A model generated the notes under the pieces. That model saw only the letters and a program-made list of their open reading frames with translations, had not been told where the DNA came from and did not search any database. Shown here piece after piece: positions 10,301 to 21,063 of a DNA stretch of 64,000 nucleotides. The stretch comes from Peronospora farinosa. Taxonomy: Eukaryota; Oomycota; Peronosporomycetes; Peronosporales; Peronosporaceae. The position numbers and the translations under genes were made by a program. Numbering within the stretch: position 1 is the stretch's first letter; every line of letters starts with the position of its first letter. Where the stretch lies: positions 62,001-126,000 of the forward strand of contig CANTFK010000877.1 in the NCBI GenBank assembly GCA_947646735.1, written 5' to 3'.

Positions 10301-11827
10301 AGCGGCAAGCATTACGCCTCGCGAAAATGTGGACTCTATTCTATCTTCAATCGCCCCCAAGAGACATCCGCGCCAAGCTATCACGGTGGTTCCTCCTACA
10401 GTCGAACCTGAGGAAGTCTTGTACGTGGTCAGTTTCGATGGCAGCGTCGCCGCTGCTTCCCGGTATTTGACTGAAGCGACAGTAAATGAGGCAGAGTATG
10501 AAGGCCTATTGTTGGGCTTCCTTCTACTGGAGAACCTGGAGCGTAGACGTCTAGTAGTGTGTGGAGATTCTAACCTGGTCGTGCGACAGATGCGAGGAGA
10601 AATCGAGTGTAAGGCGCAGGGCCTGACAGTACGACGGGCGAAGGCCCTGGAAAAACTCAGGTCCTGGCCCTTTCACGAGTTTCTACACATGAAGCGCGAA
10701 TGGAACCAAAGTGCAGGCCGACTTGCTAACGGGGCTTTGCGCCAGCAACAGGGTGTCGATATAGTGCCAGAAGAAGAGTTCAAGGACCTTGAAGCAATCA
10801 ACCGTCTACCTGAGCTTTTAATACCCAAGGACCAGAGCCATGCATTGCGAGTTAAAGCTGTTACGAGATCCCGGGCCCTATCCAGAATACCGACGGAAGT
10901 CGTGCAAGAGGAAGTGGTGCAACGGATAAGGATAGAACGAATTGCAGCAGCCCAAGATGAAGAGATGTGGATACGTAATTTAAAGATTTAACTACGGGGC
11001 AACTGGGGTAGTATATCGGCCGAGACTGGGATGCCTATGCAGAAAGGCTCACTTTCGCGTTGAATACGGCCCAGGAACGGATCCGAAAGGAAACGCCATT
11101 TTTCTTGGTACATGGCTGGGATGCCCGAAGTACTCTAGAAGCCACCATACCGTTAGGCAGCACGAAGCGGCGTGAATGTGAGCCCCGTCGATGGCGATAT
11201 AGCGTACAACGTCAGTATCGCAGAGCGAGGGAACAAGCCAACGAATTATTACGGTCTGCGATGGAAGGTCGGGCCCAAGCTCACAATAAGGAGGTGGTTG
11301 ATGGTCATATTGAGGTGGATTTCCAAGTCTGGTTATACTTGGACCGGGTCAAGGAGGGGTATGCTCGAAAGCTGGCACATCTATGGCACGGGCCGTTCCG
11401 AGTGAGAGAATTGGTGGGTGACTATGCCGTTCGTTTAGATATCAGTGGAACAGACTACCGTATATACCCGTTGGTACACGTGTCAAAATTGAAGCTGGTC
11501 CGGCAATACCCGGATAGACCAGATACGGTGTTGGTGGTAGACGAAGCGAACCGGGTGGATTTTGATAAAGCCCTATTGCCAGAAGACAGTTGGGTCGCGG
11601 AACTGGAAGAGGATGAATACGAAGTGGAGAAGATTCTAGACAGACGTATGGGAAGGAAAACTCGGTACGGACGGATCCAGTGTAAATACCTGGTACAATG
11701 GAAAGGATATCCTGACCCGTCAGGGGTGGATGAGGTGAACCTCAACTGCGGGGTATTGCTTAGGGACTATGAGCGCAGGCAGGCTACTCGGAACCGATTC
11801 GAGGCAATGCAGAGTCATGAAGAGTAG
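7313..11827 (+). pseudogene. pol of element A: protease, RT, RNase H, second RNase H, integrase tail with chromodomain
   Basis: The protease-bearing frame is open from 7313 and overlaps the end of gag in the -1 register; it has no early ATG. Retropepsin motif LLFDSGVEIS lies near 7673-7702. After a frameshift near 8700, RT begins (RLCIDYRMVNDL, about 9075). A further shift near 9237 and a TAG near 9319 precede the catalytic YIDDI near 9460. The classical RNase H follows (SEWAISASLVQ near 9965). An in-frame TGA at 10,224 separates it from a second, archaeal-like RNase H (VVSFDGS near 10,430, NEAEYEGLLLGF near 10,487, CGDSNLVVRQM near 10,560). The H2C2 finger and DDE core of integrase are missing: the frame jumps near 11,000 to ALNTAQERIRKETPF. 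A chromodomain (KYLVQWKGYPDPS) closes it at 11,827. Confidence 0.85.
7353..7403 (+). other. Perfect 14-bp stem-loop at the gag/pol boundary of element A
   Basis: The arms AATTAGAACGCTCG (7353-7366) and CGAGCGTTCTAATT (7390-7403) are exact reverse complements around a 23-nt loop, which itself contains a CCAG/CTGG mini-stem. The 5' arm includes the gag stop codon TAG 7356-7358. The pol frame runs through the structure in the -1 register. The position suggests a recoding or translational-control element; I see no canonical slippery heptamer. Confidence 0.6.
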
Positions 11828-12083
11828 TGGGGAGAGTTCATCTTGGGAAGGCCAAGATGATGCAAGAAGGAGGCGGTATTTGTCATACGTTTACAAGGGG
11901 GTCAAGTTATTATATTCGAGAGTGCGACAGCACAAAAGAGATTGCGAAGTATTGTAAAAGTCCCAACGTATTAGGGCACCGGGGTACCGGGGCCCAGGGG
12001 CCCGGAGGTACAGGGGCCCAGGAGCCAAGGGACCCAGAAGCCCAGGGGCCCAGGGATACAGGCCAAAGAGAAGGAACGTGAAG

Positions 12084-14352
12084 TTAGGGAAAAGCGTTGG
12101 GGCAGAAAGCTAGCTGACTAAACATTTTATGCATCGGTGGCCGGGCGAAATTTGCCGGAGAGACGAGGGACCTGGAAGGCGGGTGTTCCTTAATGTTCTT
12201 GCGATAGAACACGCGCCAGGGGTCAGTGTAGTCTGCGGTACGCAAAGCCCTCAACAAGTCCAACTGAGGATCCTCCGTGGTGACGATTGGGTACCAGACG
12301 GTCAGCTGACGGGTCGGGACCATGGGCTGGAAATAGGGGTCAAGAAGAATGTCGAGGTCACAGTGACCGGCCTTCATCCCTTCCAGGACCTTCTTAAGTA
12401 TGTCCATCCAAGCCCTCACCGCCTTGGCCCGCCGTTTCTTCCTCGCATTGGACAGCCGAGAGGCGTATTGGCTCTTTGTACGGAGCTCGGAGAAAAGAGG
12501 AAGTCGGTGTCGGTCTTCCATAGACTCTGGCGTGACGCATCGACGTACGTATCATGGAGCTTCACGAGGTCACTGAACCAGCCGGACACTGGAAAAGAAA
12601 TAGGGGTTACGGTCACGACCCCCTGGGCCCAAGGACAGGAGTCCATCAGAAGCTGAAGTTGAGAGTCCTTCATGAGGGCTTCGCTCCAGATTGGAGGACT
12701 TTGGGGCTTCTGGTTTTCAGAAGCACCCACCCAAGATAGTGGAAGCGATACCTTACGCCAAAGATCCTCTGGCGTCAGCTGGGTGATAACGAGGGCCCCT
12801 ACCTGGGAAATCGACCAGGGGGCAACATCTTCCGCGGCGAACGTGCTGGGTGTCGCATAACCAGGAAGGGAAGAGCCGTGGATGTTACGGTCGGGGAAAT
12901 CATCATGAGTGGGACCCTGGCTGGCAGGACCCTCAGGTGTTGGTACCAGATCCTCGCTGCTGGGACCCTCAGAGGTGGGTGCTGGATCCTCGCTGCCGGA
13001 ACCTTTGGGTGGTGGTGCGGGACCCTTGCCGCTGGAACCCTTGGATGGTGGTGCGAACTCTTGCCGCTGGAACCCTTGGGTGGTACTGGACCCTTGCCGC
13101 TGGAACCCTTGGAGGATGGTGCGGAACCCTTGCCGCTGGAACCCTTAAATGGTGGTGCGGAACTCTTGCCGCTGGAACCCTTGGGCGGTACTGGACCCTT
13201 GCCGGCGGGGCCCTTGCGGCGGGAACTTTTGGCTGGTGGCTTACGCTTAGCATGGCTAGACTCGTCACTCTCAGTTTCAGAGTCTGGTCCAAACATCTTC
13301 AAGAACTCGTCGGAGTACGTCGTTCGAGCTTTCTTGTTCTTTGACGCCCGAGGCGCTGCGTGGGAAGTGCGAGGGGATGGGGGCCTTGAAGGTGGAGTGG
13401 GAACTTTGGACTTGGTCTTAGTCGATAGGTCTATGACCTCGGGGCCGACTTCTGACGTAGAGGGTACAGGGCCAGAGCGACGACTGGAAGCCCGCGACCT
13501 GTCCATGGCGGCGAACATCGAGTCGTCGCTACTGCTATCCTCGGCCTCAGATGACCCCGGGGCACGATTGGTTTTTCGCTTCTTCGGCTTAAGGGGCGAC
13601 CGAGCCTTCGATGAAGGCGAACGTGACCTTTTCGTCGTTCTGGAACTTCGGGCTTTGGTCGTGGCTGGGGTAGATTTTGCCGCCATGCCTCGAGCAACCG
13701 TTAGCTGCTTCTGCAGCTGGTCACGTTCCCGGAGGAGGGTCTTCACGCGGCTCTTGTAGTTGGCCACCTCCTTCTGGAGTACCAACACTTGCTTGGACAG
13801 CTCTTAAGGACTGCGAAGTGCGTCCAATATGGACTCCAGCGACCGAATCTCATCCGGAGAAGTTGCGACAGCCTCGTTGTACTGGTCCTTCCAGTACTTG
13901 ATCTGGGATCGGGATTCTTCCACTTCCCGAGAATTGTCCACCCGTTGGGCGAGTGCATCCCGGTACTCGGCGATGGCCAGCTGGTCCGCTTCATGCTCGT
14001 GGACCAGATTCCGGACCCAAGACTGTATCCGGGGCGCATGGGTCATCTCGAATTCCGTGAGGTTGTCTACGCGACGCTGTAATTCCGCGGTCCGGCGATG
14101 TTCCATCTGATAGGCCCGTTGGAGGACCCTGTGTTCCTCAGCGAGGGTCTCCATGGCTTGGGCCCGCTCATCCGCGCCACGTAAAACTTTCCAAGCTTGA
14201 GAGACCTCCAGATAATTGGGGGGGGGCTCCCCAATAAGGTCCACGTTCGGGGCGACCTCGTCAGGGTCAGGTCCAGGAAGCGCGGGAAGAGGCCAACGGT
14301 CAGGTGCTTGGGACCCAGTGGAAAGATTACGAGAAGTTACTAAGGGATACAA
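12084..14352 (-). pseudogene. Antisense ORF of element A (aORF-A)
   Basis: A minus-strand coding stretch of about 2.3 kb fills the space between pol and the 3' LTR. From 14,352 to 12,799 it keeps one register, broken by a single TAA at about 13,804. Order of parts: a long charged coiled coil (to about 13,700); a Lys/Ser/Arg-rich segment; YSDEFLKMFGPDSETESDES, similar to the MFG block of aORF-D; tandem KGSSGKG repeats (about 12,970-13,190); and, after register changes in the repeats and again near 12,500, a C-terminal domain (AKAVRAWMDILKKVLEGM, LRALRTADYTDPWRVFYRKN) ending at 12,084. No ATG is found at the upstream end. Function unknown; a nuclear, nucleic-acid-associated role is only a guess from composition. 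Confidence 0.55.
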
Positions 14353-14477
14353 GACTTATGAGTTGGTGAACGCAACCACCCAAACGACGTAGAGTCACTT
14401 ACTGTTAATTCGAAGAGTTTGGACAAGGGTGCACGTGGTCTTACCGCAGTTCGAAAGACCAGCGCGCAGGGGACAGC

Positions 14478-14907
14478 TGTGGTGAAGTGCCAGGGAAAGT
14501 TGGAGTTTAAGGGAGATGGAACGAAGAGCAAGAGAACTTCTGGTCACTTCCCCGAGGGAGTGACCACGACCCGGCCTCGCGGATTTACAACCACACACCA
14601 GGCCCCGCCGTATTAAGAATATAAGGACCCATACGTGCGGAGTCAGCACAGGCCCCAGGTCCCGGAAACAGGTTCCGGGGACCCAGGGGCCCAGGGCTCT
14701 AATGTCCGAGGGTGCAGAATCGGTACACAGAATATCGAAGATTACAGAAAGTGCAGGTAACATGGAGCCAGTTCTTCTTCCAAGAGTCCACACGGGGCAC
14801 TACCTAGATCAAAGGGTTAAGGGTAGGCAAGAAAAGCATACAAAGTATAAGGTAAATAAACACACTCGAATCTGGCAGCTTTAAGCGCCCACCCCCCTAA
14901 GCTTCTC
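14478..14907 (+). repeat. 3' LTR of element A, first piece
   Basis: Starts TGTGGTGAAGTGCCAGGG, aligned with 3945 onward, and ends at TTCTC (14,903-14,907), which is the target site duplicated by element B. The LTR resumes after the second TTCTC at 22,462-22,466. Confidence 0.9.
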
Positions 14908-15249
14908 TGTAACGGGGCTAGAACGTACCGTCACTAGCTTACACGTGCGCTTGAGGAAGACTCAAGCCCGAGTATTAGGTATTAAGTAAATTTAACTCTG
15001 ATTTTTATTTTGGTTTTAATTCGTACTAATTACGAAGATTTTAGTCGTAATAAATACGACAGTGTTCCCGCCTTTCGGGAACCACACAATTTCAGGTTGA
15101 TTTATCATTGGTCCATATTGGGGACTTTAGGCCCAATAATAAACCAATAATAAATTACCACGCTGTGCCCGCTATTCGGGCCCAGCACCTGCCTACATAT
15201 GTAATTGTTTATTTGTGTTAATGCTATATGTGTAATGTAGCCCATTACA
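14908..15249 (-). repeat. 3' LTR of element B
   Basis: A 342-bp copy, identical to 22,120-22,461 except one G/T difference. Because the element is on the minus strand, this left copy is its 3' LTR. Confidence 0.95.
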
Positions 15250-15262
15250 TCACCCCCTTCTC

Positions 15263-16547
15263 ATGACAGCACTCACCAACCGTGAGTGCTCAACTGTCGA
15301 AAACCCTTCGCCCACAAACGAACAAGCAATGTCCGGAGACCCAACACCCAGTCCAGCAGCACTCCCAAGGAACGTCAGCGGGAGTGAATCAACCAACATC
15401 ATGGCGCGGCAGCTCATACCTTGGTCGCTGTACGACTTGTCCGGAGCTCACGCTCCGGACTCACTGGACATGATGCGGGACTACTTCCGCCGATTTCGAA
15501 AACTGCGCGGGAAAGGTCTTGATGGAATCGAGCATGAAGCTCTACAACGTTCTTGGTGCGCCTTCATCCAACGTTGGAATCGGATGCCAACCTTGTGACT
15601 CGACTCCACGCCCAACTCATGACGAATGGCGACGACACATCGCTGAGTGTCCACTCAGTGATCGCGAACGAAGTTGGATTGCGAAGTATGAGCGAAGTCT
15701 GGGCGAACGGAGAAGCGCAGTTATTCGTGGTGCGCCCTGCTGGCGGCACCACTCGCGACAGCGGAGTCGATCTCCGCGGGATCATCAGCGCAGGGCAGCG
15801 ACACGTTCGCCTGCCCGTCCAGTTGCGCGATTCTCGCCTCGCAATCGTGATATGTATTCACCGCAACATTCTCGATCACGGCATCGATCTCGTTCGCGAC
15901 ATCGTTTGCGTTCACGACATCGTTCTCGTTCTTGTCATATTTCCCGTTTCCGACAACGTGAATCTCCTTACCGCTCTCGTTTGTCACGAGAGCGTTCGCG
16001 TGCTCGCCCGCCTTGGAGTAGTCCGACTTCGTGGCTTCATACGACAGAACCACATCTGGAACGTCACGAAGGAGCGAGGAACGTGGTTCCCATGTATCCT
16101 GCTCGGGAGGGAATCCAAGCCAACGTACTCGGTACCTACGCACGGATGGAACCGCACGCTTCTCATGAGCCGACTGCAGTAATGGTTGTGGAGGGTCCTC
16201 GTGACCCACAATGCGGTCTACAATCCAGCGCACCTGTCCCTCCGCATCAACAAGCGGAGGAGGGCCCTCGCGGTGGTAGAGCTGGCGTCCTGGTTGCTCA
16301 GGACGATGTTGATCAGGCCGTGAATATAGCTGCCGATGCTCGGCTGGAGGCTGAGGCTGCCAGTGAACGTGCTGCCCAGGCGGAGAAGACTTCGAGTGAG
16401 ACCCGGCAGTCGAACCGTGAACTGCTCGAGCGGATAAGGATTCTGGAGCGCCAGATGCTTGGTCAGGTTCAGACGGGATCGAGACCCCGCCCCATGTCAT
16501 CGGCGCGTCGAGCACGACGGGAAGGTCGTTCGACTTACAACCCCTGA
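15263..16547 (+). pseudogene. Antisense ORF of element B (aORF-B)
   Basis: The ATG lies 14 bases from the LTR, on the strand opposite to gag-pol. The first register encodes about 110 residues ending with EHEALQRSWCAFIQRWNRM, which matches EADAFLQSWNAFI of aORF-D. After one frame change near 15,590 the second register continues to 16,547: a Cys/His/Trp block (DEWRRHIAECPLSDRERSW), a striking Arg/Ser/His-repeat region like an RS domain (about 15,860-16,010), and a C-terminal coiled coil of about 70 residues. From 15,721 to 16,515 it overlaps the frame encoding the pol chromodomain on the other strand. The frame change is either decay or a sequencing indel. Function unknown. Confidence 0.55.
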
Positions 16548-18662
16548 AGCCGGCGTCGGAGCCAAACCGTGAAGCGTAGCCGGACGATATTCCTTCAGCC
16601 GCCCGACATAGAATGTCGGGTGGAGTCGCAGTGAAGAGGGGACGTCGAGTGTATAAGCGTCGCCAATTGCCTTCAGAACCTTGAATGGACCGATGAAGCG
16701 TGGCGCGAGTTTACTCGCGCCCAGATTAGTGACCGCAGAATCTCTTAAACCTTCCGTCGATAATAATACACGGTTACCTTTCTCAAACTTGCTCATGTTC
16801 TTTCTTCCATGTTTGTCAGCGTTCTCCTTCTGTAGGTCTACAGCAGTTTGTAGTGCGTCGCGTACAAACCTGGTGATGGCTTGACGTTGGAGTATAAATT
16901 CCGACACGGCGATGTCATCAATTGGTCGTGCCGACTCAATCGGCGCGTAGTTGGCAGTAGGGGAACGCTTACCCGAAGACGGGTCAATCAATGTCTGCGC
17001 AGTCCATCGAGCTAATGGGGACGCCACGTCTGATGGCGTCAAAATGGCCGTCTTTGCCTTGGATCGGGTTACTGTATTCGCGCTCAAAATACCGTGAGCT
17101 GCACTCGATCCTTGTTTATCACCTTTATTCCCCCCCAGAGTGGAGCCACTAGGTGTTGTGGGTCGCCCCACGGCCTAGACAGTAGGAACACGAGGGTGAC
17201 GAGCCGAATTCACAAAAAATGGTGTCAACCCTATTGACGCGTGTACGGCGTTGTTGAGTGCGAACTCAGCGAGTGGTAAAAATGCACTCCAACTTGTAAA
17301 TGACGTAGCATAACTCCGAAGAACATCTTCGAGGACTCGGTTCACGCGCTCGGTCTGCCCATCCGTTTCCGGATGGGCTGCCGTCGACATCAGCAGTTTT
17401 GTCCCGAGGAGCTCGAAAAGTGATGTCCAAAATGCGGACGTAAATCGCGGATCACGGTCCGAAACAATGTTTTCTGGAAGGCCATGATGACGGAACACCG
17501 CGTCGATGAAGTGCGCCGCGGTTTCTGCCGCGGTGACCTTAGCGTGAACAGGCACGAGATGTGTCATCTTGCTGAATCTGTCAACAAAGACCAAGATGCC
17601 CGTTCGAGCTTGGCTATCGGGCGCAAGCCCGAAGATGTCTGTCGAAACTGATCTCCAGTCTTTCGCTGCAATTACAAACGATCGCAAGGGAGCCTGTGAC
17701 GATGGAGATGGCTTCACACGCTGGCAAGTTTCGCACGTTCGGATCCAGTTGCGTACCCACTTATACATGTGGGGCCAGAAGAAGTCTCGAGACACAGCCG
17801 CGAAAGTCTTTTCGCGGCCTAAATGGCCGCCAGCAGGAGCATCGTGATACTCGTGAATGATTCTTGCACGCAAATCCATGTCATTGGCAATCACCGTGCG
17901 AGGAGAATCGAATTGGTCGATGCTATACAGAAGCAAATCGCCATCTAAACTGTATCGATGAATATGGTCGCGCTTGGTACGGGATAATGCTCCCAGTGCA
18001 GCATCGCTGGGAGCACGCAGATACTCGATAATGTCTGCATAATCTGAGTCACCCTTGTACGCTGCGACGATCTCATCAAATAAACACGGCTCGGGTGTAA
18101 CCCGAGTTAAGTTCAGCGATACACACATTGCACATCGGTCATCATCGTCCTCGTCATCAGTAGCCTGGCGACTCAGAGCAGTCCGAGGATCGTAGTCGGG
18201 ACGTCGTGACAAGGCGTCAGCGAGAACATTGGTCTTGCCTGGCTTGTAATGCACGACGAAGTTGTACTCAGAGAAGAATGAGAGCCATCGTGCCATCCGT
18301 TGGGACAGGTGTGGGCTCTTCATCGCTGTGCGCAGCGATGCATGATCGGTGTACAAAGCAAACGTACTTTCACCAAGGAGATGCACGCGAAACTTGATGA
18401 GTGCATAGCGCATCGCTAATAACTCCTTGTCGTGAACCGGATAGTTCTTCTCAGCTGGCTTCATCTGTCGCGACTGATAACTCACGACTCGTTCACGGCC
18501 CTCATCATCAAATTGCATGAGGGCACAACCGATTGCAAAATCACTGGCATCGCATATCACGTGAACGGCTTGGAATCGTCTGGTAGGACCAGGACTGGCG
18601 CTGACGCTAGGCTCTTCTTTACTGCTTCGAAGGCTGCTTGGTGCTCGGGACGCTACAACCAC
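15721..18662 (-). pseudogene. RNase H, integrase and chromodomain part of element B pol
   Basis: The frame from 18,662 carries RNase H (VICDASDFAIGCALMQF; TDHASLRTAMKS). It continues with the H2C2 finger (HEYHDAPAGGHL, CETCQRVK) and a complete-looking DDE integrase core (STDIFGL, VSDRDPRFTSAFW, HPETDGQTERVN). It stops at 17,175. The next frame (17,171-16,497) carries the integrase tail, IGPFKVLKAIGDAYTLDV and FYVGRLKEYRP. A third frame from 16,515 holds the chromodomain at about 16,260-16,035 (RYRVRWLGFPPEQDTWEP). Near the RNase H start a TAG replaces a tryptophan codon and one base is missing. The last part is overlapped on the plus strand by aORF-B. Confidence 0.9.
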
Positions 18663-21063
18663 GTGGCGTCTTTCTTCAATAGTGACGACAAAGGCTGGAT
18701 ATAACCAGCATAATCCTTTGTATACTTGTGCAAATAATTAGCCAAGCCGAGCCACTGGCGCAACTCCGTAGGGTTCTTGGGCGTGGCCCAAGAACAGATG
18801 GACGACACCTTCTCTGGATCAGCTCGAACTCCCGATTTACTCACATAGCAACCTAACACCGGAATCTCCGGTGCACAAAAGACACACTTCTTGAGATTCG
18901 CGTACAACTTGTTGTCCCGCATAACTTGAAACACTTGCTTCAGGTGTTGAAGGTGAACTTGGACATCGTTGAGGTTGCCCTCGGCGCGACTATGGACGAA
19001 GATATCGTCAAAATAACTTGGGGCAAAGTTCCGAAGAGGTCTCAACACTTGAGACACCATGCGATTGAAAGTGGCCGGAGCGTTCTTCAACCCTTGTGGC
19101 ATTACCAGCCACTCCCATAACATGCCACTCGTGGTGCTCACCGCGGTGAGTGGGATATCGCTCGGGCGCATCAAAATCTGGTAAAAGCCATCGGTCAAGT
19201 CGATGGCACTGAAGATGACACTACCTGACATGGAATTCAGCACCATGTCCTTCCTGGGAATTGGCGTTTGCGCAGGAATAGTGGCATCATTCAACTTATT
19301 GAACGCATGCACTATCCGCCAGCCTCCCGTAGCCTTCTTCACGCAGAAGGTTGGACTCGAATGTGGTGAGATACTCTCCCGCACATGACCCGCTTTGCGG
19401 AGGCCTTCAAAGAATGCGTCAATAGCTTCGACTTGATCTCGAGGCAACGGCCACTGCCGTGTCACACAATACTTCGACCCTGGCACGAGACCAATCTCGT
19501 ACCGAACACCGCGGTCCGCAGGAAGTTCAGCCGGGATCTTGTCCGGGAACACGTCTGCATACTCACGAGCAATGTCGTAGACGGGGTTACCAGACTCTCG
19601 CAGGGCCTCCCATGACTGTGATGCAAACCTTTCTTCACGCGCAGACTTCGTCTCAGCGCTTTGAGGACGCGCCATATGCTCCTCGTTTGCCACGGTAACC
19701 ACCTCGTTGATGATTAGACACACTTGTTCCACAGTGCCTCCCTTAAGGTCACGTAGGAAATGCTTCCAGGAAAGCCCTGGAAGACTTGTAATGGAAGACG
19801 CATTACGAGGAGGACTCTCGACCTCGATATATTGGCGCCTTTGTGGACTCCCTTCCACGTACACGATAGCGTGGACACATTCCAACGCTAAATTCTCGGT
19901 GCTGTTGTCCCCATCGTGCTTCGAGTATCTACTCGAAGCTGGCGAACCGCAGTCAGGTGATAAACCATCACCCCCCTCTAGGCACTGGATGTCGTCATCC
20001 AAGATGCCGGAAACACTGGACGGGAGTACCCCAAACTCGACCGTCGACACTTGATGCGGGAGCTCCTGCTTGGCCGCCGTAAACCCGTGTGGGAGCCCCT
20101 GCTCAACCACAATTTTAACATGTGGAAACCTCGATTCGACCACAGTGGGTGATGATGGGAACCCCGGTTCGACCATCATGCTCTCGCGTGAGGACTTTTG
20201 TCCGTCCACGTCACACTCGTTGGCGAGCTCTTGCTCGTCGCCACAATGCCCTTGTGGGAGCCCCTGCTCGACCACAGTAGGTGCAGATGGGAACACCGGT
20301 TCAACCACTGCATTCACGTGCGGGAACCCCTGTTCAACCGCATTAATGACGCGCGGGAACCCCTGTTCGACCGCGTCGTCCTCGTCGTCCTCTTCGCTCT
20401 GTAGCGAGGAGTCACTGTCACTTGTGTCCCGAAGAACAGCACAAGCAGTGCAGAGAGGGCCATCGCTCGCTCTGTGCACCGCCAACGTCGTGGAATCGCG
20501 ATCCACGACTGTGACGTTGGCCAGTCACTTGGAGATACCAAGAGATGGGTAAACACTTCACTGACATCGAACTTGCGTCGACGTCTCACTGATCTGGCTA
20601 ACCAGTCGATATGGGGCTTATAACGTGCCAACCATGGCATGCCCAGTATGCAATCGAATGCATAATTCATTGCGATCACCAAGAAATCATCATTACTGCG
20701 AAAGCCATCAAACGTATACGGCAACGACACTTCGCGCCGCGATACACGGTGTGGTTTCCCGTCAGCCAACTTGACGACGACTTGGCCAGGTCCCTCACGG
20801 ACCTGAATGCTGGGAGGCAGCATCGATAAACCAAATTCACGAAATAAATTATTTGTTGCTCCTGAGTCCAGGAGTGCTCGCAGAGGTCGCCGGACGCCGG
20901 CGACATGTAAACTGACAATAATCCGACGTGAATCACCACTCGTAGTGGTGGCATTTAACCGTGCGCGTAGCGCAGGAGGACTGGAAGGTTGGGCTGCCAC
21001 CGGGGGACCCGGACCTCCGTTCCAACCAGTAGGGCGCCCTGCACCTACTGGTCCCGACCTTTT
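18653..21063 (-). pseudogene. Protease and reverse transcriptase part of element B pol
   Basis: The protease lies at about 20,980-20,540, with active site RALLDSGATNNLF and the later motif CILGMPWLARYKPHIDW. A frame change near 20,520 leads to the RT frame that ends at 18,653. Between them is a linker of about 110 residues built from degenerate repeats of the type VVEQGFPH. RT shows [21 protein letters not shown], and [10 protein letters not shown] as catalytic box. The frame ends at a TAG in place of a tryptophan codon just before RNase H. The register is also changed upstream at an A-run near 21,063. Confidence 0.9.

Noticed and set aside
12878..13759. Plus-strand frame of 293 residues opposite aORF-A
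   Set aside because: Composed of repeats such as LPLEPLGGG, which mirror the antisense KGSSGKG repeats; the minus-strand register has coiled-coil and motif similarity to other elements, the plus strand does not.
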